The notes under the pieces: generated by a model
Told to the model about the DNA's origin: nothing
Databases searched by the model: none
Seen by the model: the letters and a program-made list of their open reading frames with translations, nothing else
Origin: Doris montereyensis
Taxonomy: Eukaryota > Mollusca > Gastropoda > Nudibranchia > Dorididae
NCBI GenBank assembly: GCA_037039925.1
Contig: JAXRKP010001155.1
Span: 47,501 to 111,500, forward strand
DNA: 64,000 nucleotides
Direction: 5' to 3'
Translations under genes and position numbers: made by a program
Shown: positions 49,901-62,599 of the stretch, piece after piece
Numbering within the stretch: position 1 is the stretch's first letter
How the letters are laid out: each line of letters begins with the position of its first letter

Positions 49901-50718
49901 ACATCAATTGCTCATGTTAACTCGTGTACCATTTGAAACTGACTATAATTTTCCATTGTTAACCCTTTACAATGCTGCCAACCTACTGTTAGAAAAATAA
50001 ATTTGTACGCTTTTTGTTGTTTTGAGATTGTACGTCCCTTTTTTCCTTCAAGATTGTACGCTGGGGGAGGGGGATGTTAATTTTGTTAACATTTTCAAAT
50101 AGTACGCTTTTTTCCTAAATCTTCCTCTTTTGGCAAGCAATCCCGCTTTCTTCTGTTCATAGGGTTGGCAGCTCTGTCTTTAGTTAAGGGTGTAGAATGC
50201 CAGTGGCTGAAGTTTTTAAGGAATTCTTATTTATTTTATCAGATGTGGTAAAACTGGGAGGCCTAATTTTGGTAAATTAAAAAAAAAAAAAAAGTCTTAT
50301 CTCATTGACTATGAACAATTTGTGCACCCATGTCTAATGATGCGAGCAAATAGGCTGACACCAACCTCATTTTTGGTTGTAGTTATGATTTCAATCTGCG
50401 CCTTAAATCTAGATTTTGATGTGGGTTTTATAGATATGCTCTTTAGCATTCCCGAGATTCTCCACCAAAACACCACTGCCATTATTATTATTATTATCCC
50501 CGTTTTTGTGTCCATTCCTTTGTAGGTAAAAAGCGTATTTAGTACGGGGTTTGTTTGCCCTTGAGTCTGTATGTCTGTACTGACCTTGAAACGTATGTTT
50601 TTGATGGTTTACTGATTTAAAAAAAAAGGAATTCCTTAACTCAATGACAAAGATATTTGGTTGAGAGTCCGGAGATGCCATTCTGGGTTCGTAAAATTAC
50701 TGTTGAACTTTGCTTGAA

Positions 50719-50890
50719 AGGCCAGCGACGGGCACATTTTAAATTTATTTTTACCTCATAAGGGGTTTGGTTCCAATTAAATAATTAATGTTTTCTGGAA
50801 TATTACAGGCAGCAATGCCATACAAACTAGAATTAGTTGACATGGTCAGAGTCTGTTTTTCGATTTGAAAAGCTGGATTTGAAAAGGCAG
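50719..50890 (+). repeat. Dispersed repeat family A, copy 3
   Basis: GAAAGGCCAGCGACGGG, TAATGTTTTCTGGAATATTA, CTAGAATTAGTTGACATGG and TCAGAGTCTGTTTTTCGATT align with the copies at 19745 and 28280. Confidence 0.75.
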
Positions 50891-53394
50891 CTACGCTAAT
50901 ATAGACAGTAAATTTGTTCTTCTTGATAGACCATTTACTTTACAATGATACTACACAAGTTGTAATGGCAATATACTTCTTGGCGATTCAAATAAAGGAA
51001 CTATGCTTCTTCTCTCCTCCTGTCTCATTTCTGTAGCTCAACTGAGTAGGGTTTTTTTTTTCTTTAAAAAATTATCAAATTGAGCAATGCAATTATTTTA
51101 GCTCCAGTCCATATCTTTATTTTAATTACGTGTCATCCAATTTATTATTATGTCCCTACATGTTATTTGTCCCAAATTATATTGTTTACAACAAATCTTT
51201 TAGTTTCTGTCTTTTATGACAGATAATTTTACAATTACGTGTTGTTAATATGAACATTATAATGATAATAATAATAATGTTATTATTATATTGGACTATT
51301 GTATTCACCAGGATGTGTGTCAGGTATCTTTCCTTTTTGACACGAATAAAAAAAGTATTGGATATATATTCTCACACTTCTTGTTTATGCTTCATATTTA
51401 ATGACTTTATATTTGTTGCCTTCATTGGTGTTATTATCATTTGTAAACACGTTTTGTTCATGTTATGTGATTATTTAATTATATTGACGTTGAACTTGAA
51501 ACTTTTTAAAACACAAAATTAAACACTGACTGTAGAAGCAGAAGGCGTGTCAGGTAATTTTCTTGATGCTAACGGTTGAGCCAAAATTGCATGCCCACCA
51601 CTCATCCTTTATCATTAGGTTTTTCAGCTCATATCAGCAATGCATACTCGAACATGTCAGAGCAATAATCCTCAATGTCTATTCTTGTCAGTTTGGTGTG
51701 TCTCAAAGTTCTTTAATGAGAACCTTGTATATTATTGTTCCTTAATGCCTTATTTTAGCAACAACTCGCTTTCACTCTGTGAATACACATCGGAAACTAA
51801 AGGCTGTTGGAAATGGTTCAATCAAGTTATTGTTCCTCATTGAAGGCAGAGCCTTCATTGTATGTCTCTTTTGGGATTGCAGAGGTTGGCAGGTATCGAT
51901 TGATTTTTAAAAAAGTGGTGTGAATCATAAAAACTATCTGGTTATCATCAGCTGCTCGTCAATTTGGCTTTGTAGTTGTAGGGAAAAGCGACCCACCAGA
52001 CCTAAGAAACAAGCTAGCTATTGCTTGAACTTGAACTGCTTCACATAACCTCTGAGGGAGCCCTGAGAATAATTGAAGGGATCATTTCAATAGTGTGCCT
52101 AACTAAATCACAATTACGTCATTTAGAGAAAAATGCCAAAAACAATGGACTTTGGCACTGATGGCTTTGGAATTCCAAGTTTCAAATGGCTGTAAACATG
52201 ATGTATTTTCATCATATCACTTTCCACACTTTTCAGGAAGCATGATTTCCTTTTGTTCCCTAGGATTATCTCTGTGTCTCATTTTTTTCATGAAAATGGA
52301 CATAGGCACACTATTGAAAAGGCCCTTTCAATTACTTTTATATCAAATGTAGAAGCAGCATGGAAAGCAATAGCAAACTACCACTACCACCACATTATAT
52401 ACCATATGCCTAGAAAAATCAGGACTCAACTTCTGTAACGGAACGTTCAATTATATGAGACTTTCTTTGCTTTTATCAAGAGGGAAGCTTCTACACTTCT
52501 GGCTAACTAGAGAAGCGGAGCGTAATATAATTAGGCATATGTGGACATTGGTGATTATTTACTCTATTCGATTAATCTGGTTAAATATCAACATTATACT
52601 TATCTATTATTATTTTTATACTTGGTGCAATGACTCTAGTGTTATATGGCATATGAATTTTGTTGCTGTTTCAGAAACATTCATATCCAAGCCATCAGAA
52701 CGGTCCTTGACATATCGTTTTCGAGTATAAATCAGAGCATTAGAAAGAAATGTCTCTTGTCCAATTTCTGACAGTGACGGTGAAAGGTGTAGCTCTTTAT
52801 CGTTTGTCTTGATAGTTTAGTAAAGGTGAAAATATAATGTGAAACATAGAAAAGAAATTTATGACTATTTAGCAAGAGCTTGCTTTTGTTGTGATTGTGC
52901 TCAACTGTAAATATTACTATACTACTGTTTACGAAGAAACGCATATATGATATCTAAAAAACAAAAAATTGAAAAAAGTACAAAATCACGGACATGAAAT
53001 CTTCTACCTTGATTTATTGACTGCAACTGCAACAGAATTGGAGTAAAAACATTGGTTGGAAAGAACTGGCTCACTATAACAAACAAAACACGTATGAAAT
53101 ATGAGCGATAAGGATTTTTAAGTCATAATAGAAATAGAATTTCTCTTTGTGAAAAGTCTACTCTGACTTTGAAAGATTGTGTATGACCAACAGCAATGAA
53201 GAGGAACTGGACAAAACGTTTTACCCTGATTTCCCAAAATGGTTCACTTTTATTATCTTACAGTTACAAAGCTTACAACATATGTGCAGTGTGGTGAACA
53301 CTTCTTCATGTTTGAAAATCCCGGTTTTGGAGGACAAATATGCAGTTGTATCTTTCATTGTCCTAAGAAGTTGATTGTAGTCTCCTAAATGTGT

Positions 53395-53765
53395 CAATGT
53401 CAGTAGAATCAACCGTATCTTGACAGAGAATTCCAGATCCTGGTGGCGACTTTGGATTTCGGAATTGACAATTTTTTGTTATTGTCTCTTGTATTTGTAT
53501 GTCTCTGATGGTGGTTTATTGTATGGGACAGAGATATGTTCATGATGTTGGTTATTTTGAACATGGCTGTGGCCTTTGCTCTTCTTCACCTCACAGCCAG
53601 CGGTTTGAGGTCGAGTTTCCTCACACGGTGTGATGGGTTAATGTGTCGTGAGTAGTTGGCAGAGATGTGTTTTACTGTTCTCCCCTGGACCTTTTGCAGG
53701 TCTGTTATTTATTTGTTTTGGTGGGGGTCCCAAACAACACATGCATATTCGAGAAGAGGTTTTAC
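53395..53765 (-). pseudogene. LINE reverse-transcriptase ORF, C-terminal remnant
   Basis: On the - strand, LEYACVVWDPHQNK, ITDLQKVQGRTVKHIS, NPSHRVRKLDLKPLAVR, RAKATAMFKI and ATRIWNSLSRYG are the conserved tail found after the RT domain in CR1/Jockey-type LINEs. Stops and a frameshift break it. It is a different fragment from the LINE at 1990-3928 and on the other strand. Confidence 0.85.
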
Positions 53766-53879
53766 TTGGGTCTTATAACATGTGATGTGGGTAGATATTA
53801 GACATTTATTCAGGTTTCTCCAGATTTCAATAATTCGATTTCAGGGTATTTTACAGAGTCAACAGGCTCAAGGGACCAT

Positions 53880-53958
53880 CCATGTAAGATGTATGTAATC
53901 ACTGTGCAATGTAAGATGTATTAATCACTATGCAATGTAAGATGTATGTAATCAGCTC
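53880..53958 (+). repeat. Short tandem repeat, three ~30-bp units
   Basis: GTAAGATGTATGTAATCACT plus GTGCAAT, repeated near 53884, 53915 and 53937. Confidence 0.8.
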
Positions 53959-54079
53959 TGATGACGATGAGGTTCTTCTTTTTATCATATGCATCCTCTT
54001 TTAATGTATATTTATATTCTCTTCTTTTTAAACTCTACATGTAATTAAAAAATTTTTCCAATTGTTTCGTTCTCTCCAG

Positions 54080-54446
54080 GGAAAAAGAGAAAGCAAGTCC
54101 ATCCAACAAACGGGAAAAGGGAGAGAAGAAGGAGAGAGGAGGCGATAAAGGAGATAAGAACTCCCGTAAATTCAGCTGCGACGTTTGTGGCAAGGCTTTT
54201 AAACAACGTCACCATTTGACGGAGCACAAGCGTCTACACAGTGGTGAGAAGCCATTCCGTTGCTCATTTTGCGGCAAGCGTTTCTCGCATTCTGGATCTT
54301 ACAGTCAACACATGAAACATCGTTGCAAATATCTCGATTCAACGGGGTCCCCAAAGGGAAGAGGAAGAATTAACTCCTTTAGAGCCCAGTCCTTAAGGAT
54401 GTCCAATCAGATTTGGCTTACTTGTGTATTTTCTAAATTTTTATAG
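54080..54446 (+). CDS. ZEB / zfh-1-type zinc-finger exon (C-terminal C2H2 pair)
   Basis: An exon after the acceptor GTTCTCTCCAG, entered in phase 2. A Lys/Glu-rich linker is followed by two C2H2 fingers: [20 protein letters not shown], a linker LHSGEKPF, then [20 protein letters not shown]. The strings [15 protein letters not shown] and [13 protein letters not shown] are hallmarks of the C-terminal finger cluster of ZEB1/ZEB2 and Drosophila zfh-1, transcriptional repressors that bind E-box DNA. No partner exons (homeodomain, N-terminal fingers) are visible. The annotated frame ends at 54446. A +1 shift near the G/C/A runs at 54346-54358 would instead give a short acidic end ([13 protein letters not shown]), more like ZEB tails. 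ATTAAA at 54478 could be a poly(A) signal. Confidence 0.88.
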
Positions 54447-57400
54447 ATACATTTCAATATTTTGTAATGAAAGCAAGATTAAACAGTCACGAGGATACTA
54501 TTGGGGACATGTTGAGCAAACATAAAGCTAAAAGCAGGAAAGAAATATATGTCAGGAATTTGTGAAGAATTTCACTGACTAAATAAGATTTTTGTTTCTT
54601 ACTTTCTCATTGGGATTGAAGACGAGGTAGGAAGAGAAGACATAAAGGGGAAGATGTTGACAAGTTTTGGTCAATTTTCCTAAGAAGCATTTTGAGTACC
54701 ATATTTCGGTCTTTAAGTAGAGAATTTTACTTGACACAAAAAATTACCATTACAGAAACTCGTGAAGACTGCTTCACAGTGCAAAAAAAAACCCCCAACC
54801 ACCCAAGCAAAGCATCTCACTCATCCAAACATGCTGTTATTAATTTTGAATTGCGGTTAACAGGAAAGCAAGATAAATGTTAAGAGCTTGATTTACCTGT
54901 AGGCTCACGTAACTTTGAAAAGAGTAATAAAAAAAAAAAGAATGTGTTTCACATATTCTTTTTAAGTGAGCAGCAGTGGGTGATTTATCATTGATTACAA
55001 AAATTGGATAAAGATAGTGTGCCCTTCCATTTTGCCTTCGTCCCTGTCATTCTTCTTAGTAGAACAGCTGCCCTTTGATCTTGGTGGTGATGGTGGGGGG
55101 GGGGGGGTTGTTGCTGTCTAAGCTATTTCCCCCTATTGAAATGGGGGATTTTAACCCAATGTTGAATATGTCACCACCAGGAAAAAGCCCTTTGCTTATT
55201 GACCATGAAAAACATGTAAAATTACATGCAGATTTATAATCTTCTCTCGAGTTTATAGATATTTTACATTTACAAAAGCTTTCTGTCAAAATGTATTTCT
55301 GAATGTGACACTAAATTTACTACCGTTTTATAAAATGCTCCATTACAGGCAAGCTCGTACTCACACTACAAGGCAAACTATTAGCAGCCATTTCTCTGAT
55401 GTTCCATTATCATGCCCCTCCAGGCCTCTACTTAGAACTTGAGATCTCTAGTAAATGTTTTGATTTTGTTCTCTTATTTATGGACTCTTTACAAATTTCA
55501 TTTACATATCACAATGAATCCCCCTCTCCCTAGACAACTTTTCATACATTCGTTGTTTTTTTTTACCACATTTTGTTTAGGAGAATATATAAGTACAAAA
55601 GGAATCATATGCAATTGCAAACTTGTAATACTTGTACTCATACAAAAAACGCAAATGTGCAAAATTTACGAACTGGCGCACTGGGCAATATCCCCATTAG
55701 TTTATCATCTGCCCTCCCCCCCCACGTGCTATCTTGTTTCTTTCCTTTCACTCTTTCACCTATCTTTCATCTTGTTGTTTCCTCTTAATTCATCATGAGA
55801 TCACCGCATATAGTGGGCAGGGGAAATTTCCATGAAACAATACCCACTTCACCTCAGATTCTTTTCCTGTAGTGTCAAAAATAGGCACATGTTCCTTCTT
55901 ACAAAAATTATATAAGACCCCAAATTGTTTTTTTTTTCCAAAAATTTTCTCAAATTTTAAAATAGTGTTACACAGAAGTGCTTATTAGTCCTGTTCAAAT
56001 ACTATTGGCTTCCAATGTAAATCACAGCAATGAATGTGAGACATGTTACTTTTGCTTTCATTGTTTACTGATGTTTGTACATATTTTTCATTTCTCTCTA
56101 TATAAATCTATGCAATGGACTACAACAGTGCTGCATGTTCAGGGTTGTGGGCTAAATACATAATAAAATACATGTCTTCTTTATTTAAAAAGTATAATAT
56201 TATCTCTGAAAGGTTCACCTTGAAAACAAAAAGAGGAACCAAATGGAGAAAAAACAACAAACAAACCCGCTTTTCATTGATATTTTCATTTAGTTTCATT
56301 GAGATTTGCTATAAAAATTTTGACAATAATGATTGGTGTGAATCAGACCACAGGCCATGAGTTGTCAGTATGCAATGACTGCTGATAGAAGGAAAGTGTC
56401 AATTGCATATTTCCCTATGATTTATACAGACGGCGGATAGATTTTTTTACAAATAATGTTAATTCATAATAGCTTTGATAATTTGGGATTTGTTTTTGGG
56501 TTTTTTTCCTGTCATATCTTACTTGCTTGTTGATTTTAATGGACATTTCGATGTTATGAGACTGGAACAAATTTTTTAACAATTTTTCAATTTTATGGAT
56601 GGTGACTGGTTGTTGGTTTTGTTTTTTTCTGTTTAAAAAACAAACCCCTATTTATACTTCTATATATTTATATATTATATACATCTATAAACCTAATTTG
56701 TTGTTTTGGATGTTTATATCAACGATTTTTGTCATATTTTGTATATATTTGATCTTACAATTTGCAGACATCTTCGTCCAGATATTGATAATAACATTGA
56801 TATCTAAGTCAAAAATGAAAAAGTTATTTCAGTTGGAGGGGGGTTGTTTGGTTCAGTTTGCTTTTTTGTTGTTGTGTTTGTCCCCCCCCCCCCCCCCCAT
56901 TCCTTGTGCCTGAGGTGCCTTAAGTTGTGGTGCTATGTTTTCAATTTTTTTAAAAGTTGATGAATCGGCAAAAGTCCATGTTTTGAAAACCGATTTTATG
57001 AGTGCAACATTTTGAATAATATTGTCTTTTGAGGAAGCTGTGAAGTCATTGGTGCTAGTCCTTACGCTCGCTTGATTTGTTAAGATAAAATCGTCATGTG
57101 TTGCGGAGTGGGTGAATGTTTTTTTTTTGCTGATTGACGCTAAGATTATGGTATTTTATTGGATTTTTTTTTGGAGAGAGACAGTGCCTTACGGAGTTGC
57201 TCCAAAACTGTATAATATAAGGCTCTGTGAATTATATACAAACACCCCTTGTTTTCTGACATGTCTTTGCTTTACCTTATTGTTTTTCTCTCTCTGATGT
57301 ACTTTCTAGTCAACATGACTTTAAATCTTATAGCAGTGTTGTTTAATCTCACTGGCTAGAAGAGATGATGGTGTGGTATCTGCTGTTGCTTAATGTGTTA

Positions 57401-57861
57401 ATAATGCTTTTCTTCTTCCTCTCTTTTTTTTTTCTCTTCTCTTCTCTTTCAAAAAAAAAAAAAAAAAAATTTCATGCATTGTTTAATTATATATCATGAG
57501 TGAAGCAAGATAGATGACATGGCAGCATTTTAGATTATTCTAATTGGGGAAGAGAAAAAAAGAACTTGACATTTCATGCACTGCTCATTGAGATCATCTT
57601 ATTGCTGTTGTTGAGTCCCCATCGCCTTTTCCAAGGAATACCAATATCAATTTATCTTCATAATTTTATTTTAAATATATAATGCACACCAGTGACATTT
57701 TTTGTCAAATTATCAGTTATATGGTTTTCAGGGAAAGTAGTTTATTTTCCCTAACTTGATCCTTCAATTTGATGTTTTTCATCTCAGCCTGTTTGTGTTT
57801 TCCCCACTTGATTTTGTAGATAAAACAAAGATTTGATTCTACTGCAAGTTAAAATGTGTGA
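54447..57861. other. Downstream of the ZEB-type exon
   Basis: Probably begins as 3' UTR. Holds a family B copy at 55733, poly-G/C runs at 55095 and 56882, and a poly-A run at 57451-57469. No gene recognised. Confidence 0.5.
55733..55845 (+). repeat. Dispersed repeat family B copy
   Basis: CTTTCATCTTGTTGTTTCCT, ATCATGAGATCACCGCATAT, GTGGGCAGGGGAAATTTCCA and the tail TGAAACAATAC. Confidence 0.8.
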
Positions 57862-58135
57862 CATCTGGGGCCAAGTGATTAGGCTGCCGGGCTTGGGATC
57901 ATGAGGTCCTGGGTTTGAATCCAGGCAATCTTGCCTAGGACGGTGTGTTCCTTGGGAAAGACACTTAACACTCAAATGGTGCAAGTTGTTACAAATATTA
58001 GCTTGGGAATAAAGACCTATGTCAGACTAGTGTCCTGTCGAGAGGGTGATCATTATCACCTGTTTGGCTTTACACTATAGAAACCGGGTATGCTCCAGCT
58101 CTATGGGCCTTAACGGCCTTGAAGGAACTTTACTT
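57862..58135 (+). repeat. tRNA-derived SINE (family C), + strand
   Basis: The head has GGGGCCAAGTGATTAGGCTG and the B-box GGGTTTGAATCC near 57912. TTCCTTGGGAAAGACACTTA, AGACTAGTGTCCTGTCGAGA and the 3' end AACGGCCTTGAAGGAACTTT follow. Confidence 0.9.
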
Positions 58136-58404
58136 TTACTACTTTACAAGGTAAAATGATCTTACCACTATAGATTTTTGAACTGTTATTTAAAGAATAT
58201 TATGGTAAAGACATTTTTTCATGAAGACAATCACTATTTTTCACTATAAATTTATAACTTTATTCCCTGACTACAATCAGTTTGTCAGTATTGTACTTAA
58301 TATGAATTTGATTTTTTCTTCTTCAGTTATTTAATTTCCATGTGAAGGTGGTTTGGAATAGTGGTGAGACAGTGAGAGCATAAACTAGCCAAATAGAAAT
58401 GCCT

Positions 58405-58665
58405 CTGTCTCTTGTAGAAGGAAATGATATTAAATAATATGAAAGCGTGCTACCAACCGAGCTAACTACGAGCGTAATTAGCTCAGTTGGTAGCACGCTT
58501 TTTTTCATGGCGAGGCGATGGGTGCGACGCAGGATGTGGCCAGGATTTCTTTCTGTCTATTCCTTGTATTTGTCTCGTCTTTGTTCCTATGGGGCTTTCA
58601 TATTATTTAATGTCGTTTCCTTCACTTCTAACATGTTTGTCATTATCTATACTGTCTCTTGTAGA
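58405..58665 (+). mobile_element. Fold-back tRNA-derived SINE (family D) with 14-bp target-site duplication
   Basis: CTGTCTCTTGTAGA flanks the unit at 58405-58418 and 58652-58665. Inside, a near full SINE on the + strand starts at 58471 with the A-box GTAATTAGCTCAGTTGG. Its B box is deleted, and the body has GTCTCGTCTTTGTTCCTATG. To its left lies an inverted, internally deleted copy: the head (58443-58469) is joined directly to the tail sequence (58421-58447). The centre is a near-perfect hairpin around GAGC. Its relative is at 63714-63973. Confidence 0.82.
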
Positions 58666-61600
58666 GCAATGCCTCTCAAATTATCTGATGTGGCTAACAG
58701 GTAGTATTTTTTTTTTCAATGTGCCACGGACTGGTGAGCATAGTTGTCATAGTAACAAAATTATAATGGACGTTTTTTTCCAAGTAAGCTTGTCTTATTA
58801 TTGCAGGTCATACAGATGTTCACAAAGCGTGTTTTGTTGTACAGTTGCTAACTGTGGTTTTATGAATCTGAAATAATAAATTTAAAAAAAAAGAAGAAGA
58901 AAAACTTGCCTGCCAGATTCTTTATGTGAACTCATGGCACACACACCTCATCATACGGACGTCCAGAAATACCGTCGGTATATTATTATATCACTTGTTT
59001 CTGCCTGAAATAGCTTACCAGTAGAGAAAGTTTTATAGTATGTTTTGTCATGTCTGTTCTTCCTCTTTTAAGTGATCTGAACTAACGTCATTGCTATGGT
59101 TAAAGTTGAGGTAAATAAAATTGATACTTCATTGCAACCCTTGTTGCCTTCTTTAAATCTTACAATGCTTATATATATGATATGTATCTAAAAGTGTTAT
59201 CTGAGATCTGCAGTTTTCATCCATTTTTAAAGGAAGAACATTTTTTCTAAAAAAAAATTTGGCTGGTTTGTATTTATATACACATTTACATTGAACTGTG
59301 CTGAAGCACCTTGCTACAAAAGATCTGATAGAGGTTTTGACTTGATAATGCTCATGTAATTCTTTATATTTTGTTATATCATTTATAATTCTACTATACT
59401 CACTGTAGTATCATGAGGTTGTGAAAACAATACTTTGATTTTTCACAACACTCACTCATACACAGACACACACATACACATGCACACACACGCACACACA
59501 CATGTGCACATACACACACACACACACGCATCCCTCATTGATTCAAAAATGATCATAAACAATACATAGGTAATATAAGAGATAGCAAGTCCTGAATAAT
59601 TGAATAATGTTAGAAGGGCGTCGCCTAACCAGTGTAAAAGTCGCTTCTGCTATTGTATGTTGGTAGGAAATTGTTATCATTACTGATTTGCTTGTAAGAA
59701 GGTCTAGAATGGCTTTTTTTTTCCATTTGCAAGTCATATTTATATTTTGAATAATGCTGCAAGTGTTTTTTTGCTTTTTTGTTTTATTAACTTTTTTTTT
59801 AATGATGAATGAGGAGGATTGATGGTGTGTTTTTTTTACTGCGTTGAAATTATTTTTCTGAGCATGGATCTCTTTTCCTTCTTTTTTCTTTGGTTCATCT
59901 GAGCGTTTCTCTCTGTATTGAAATATTTTTAATGCACATTCTTTGAGGAGCTCATGAATATGTACACTTATTGCCCCTCTCGATCTCGCACTCAATTTTC
60001 TTCCTTTTCTTCTGGCAGGCAACACTCATGGCTATTTTTTTCTGTAATATAATAATAGTGTATAAATTTTACTCATTTTTAATTTATATAAAAAAATTAT
60101 AAAAAATTCTTAAACATTATATCTATTTTTACAGCTTTCCCCCGAGACCATCGCTTAGGAAAAAATCTGCCCCCTCTTTCCTCTCACAAATGTGATCAGA
60201 AGAATAACCAAATGAGTTTAAGATAAGAGAAAAAACTTTAAACAGATGTATATTACATGTATTCCATGTTACAGGTTTTGATTATATTATTGTGATGACA
60301 AACCACCGAAGTTGATTAGAGTCAACTTGTTTGATATCAACTACTTCATCGAAATAAAACCACTCACCTCATTTGAGGACTTTCAAATCAAATTTTTTTC
60401 AAACCATTATGTTATGCAAATTTCTCCACATTTACTCTGTCAGGGTTTTCTATTATTTAAATTACTTTAATGCATATCCAATCTTAGCTTGGAATAAAAT
60501 ACTTCTTGTTAAAACTAAATGAAGCATATGTTGTGTGCTAAAGAGTGAGAAAAACGGAATAATTCTGAAAATTGTTCAACTGTAACAAAATATTTGTACT
60601 AGTCCTCCATGTTTCCTTGTCAAAAAATATTTCATATACAATGTATTTATAATCACTTATGAGCATAAAGAAATTGGAAGTTATTTTATTTCAAATGCGA
60701 AACAAAACCCAACATTAATGTGTTATCAATTGTGAACACGAATAAATTCCTGCTCTATGATATGTAAATATATTATTTTCTAGTCTAGTTTGTGAATATG
60801 ACATCAAGTATACAAAGGGGAAAAAATCCTCTCCCTCTTTCACAGTAGTTACAAGTCAACAATGCACCTACTCTTTACTTTATGTGTGCAGAAAGTGAAC
60901 TAATTTTGATCAAAGGAGTACAGCTTTACATTTCATTTGATCAATAATAACACAATGAAAGAAATGTATTCAATTATTTACATCATACCACGACCCATTT
61001 ATCAAAATATCAAATTTAAAAAAGATAATTGATAATGTCTTTAAAGTGAGACAATGAACTGTATTCTTTTGGGTTTTAACTATTTCCCGCTAATACTGTC
61101 ACAGGAATTTTGGTTCCTAACATTCCCATCGCTTGAGGAATTTCATTATTTACCAAAAATATTCTTTTTCAGCGATAGAGTGTTTTTGGATTGCTTTGAC
61201 AGTTTTTTCCGTTTTCTCCCAGATACATGAGTTTTGTATTGAAAACATGTTTGTCCAAAGTAGATTGTTTCCCATGTATCTGGATGCAACAAGAAGGAAA
61301 TAAAGGACTTATTCTATCATTTATGGCATTCAGAGCATGCGTGTATTTGGTTGTCTGAAATTGTTCACGGATGGAGCATCATCTTAGAGTCATACAGCTT
61401 ATAGACAGGCTGTTCCTTTGTTTTCCCGAGCAGTTAGTTAGATATGAGTTGTGAAAGTTTGAGAGATTTTGTCTGCAAATATTTATTTTTTTCCTGTCTC
61501 ATGCTATTCATGTTTGGCCTTTTACTTTTAGTCTCAAGTTATATGGAGCATATCATTTTTCAATTGCAGCCTACTTTTTATCATTTTACAAAGATTCACT

Positions 61601-62599
61601 CCTTTGGTTTTGTTGAAAGGAAAATAACAATGAATGTTTATGACTATGTTGTCCAGCTATTGAAACATTAAGCATTATAAATACAGCTTTGTTGTCGTTG
61701 TTACATCTAGTTCATAATCACAAAGAACATTGTTGTTTTGTACCAAGTCAGGTTACTCATATTTTTTTAGGAAGTTTGTGCCTTGTCTAAAAGAATTATA
61801 TATCTTATGAATACATTAATTATTAATACTGAAATGTACTTAAGCAAAAAATAAAGAAAAGAATGTCATTTAAATCAAAATTATTTAATGGTTTGAATCT
61901 ACTTAAAGAGAAGAGGTTATTTTTCCCACTGCCAAGTCCTGAAAATGTATTTTGATGTATTATATGTTGACCAAAATCGAACAAGATTATAACAAAAGAT
62001 TATATAATTTCTTTTTCTTTTCTTTTTTTAAGAACAAAAATGAAAAACTGTGTTTCATTCCTTGGCATGAAAAGTCCATCGCTCGGCATCGCAAAATTTT
62101 AAGACAAAACGATTGGCGTTGCATTCGCATTTTACTCTTATCGCTTGTCTGTTTTATCATTTATACATTTTAGTACTACTACTAGAGAGTCTGATGCAAG
62201 GTTTCTTGTTGTGGTTTTTATGACTCATGATAAATCTTCTATTAAAATATTGTTTTGCTTTATTATTATCGTTCTCTTTGATGTTAAGCCAGGAACAAAA
62301 AACCACACACATGACATATTTTCATATAATTTTACATAGAAATTTTTACTTATACGAACTACACTATTTAAATATTTCTATGTATTTACTTTTTTTCTCA
62401 ACATGAGTATTTTCTAGTCTTTTGTTGGGATTTATCAAAAATATCATTTAATGAATATCGTTTAATAAATAGACAAGATATCCCTTTATGTCTTTTGCCT
62501 TGTTTTCATTTCAGTTCTATTGTTGTCAATGTGTTTTTAGCTTTATTTTGATCTGACAGAATGTAATGTTTTTCGTATCTCTATCCTCTTACTCCACCT
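58666..62599. other. Intergenic, AT-rich
   Basis: Holds (CA)-rich sequence at 59456-59532. No gene could be supported. The 59543-60025 - strand open frame is Lys-rich, low in complexity and without recognised domains. Confidence 0.5.
59456..59532. repeat. CA-rich microsatellite
   Basis: Imperfect CACACA/CACATA repeats. Confidence 0.9.

Larger units (their letters stand above)
48337..53394. other. Intergenic between SMARCE1 and the ZEB-type exon
   Basis: Contains the SMARCE1 3' UTR, a family B copy at 49765 and a family A copy at 50719. No homeodomain or further zinc-finger exon was found in any frame, although short or divergent exons could be missed. Confidence 0.55.

Noticed and set aside
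53836..53883. Small exon (GILQSQQAQGTIH) before the ZEB-type exon
   Set aside because: Good-looking splice signals, but it exits in phase 0 while the exon at 54080 needs phase 2, and GTAAGATGTAT is part of a tandem repeat.
58471..58500. A true tRNA gene
   Set aside because: A-box present, but the B-box is deleted and it belongs to a SINE with a second copy at 63.8 kb.
59543..60025. 160-residue Lys-rich - strand frame
   Set aside because: No recognisable domain, low complexity, T-rich + strand. Likely chance.
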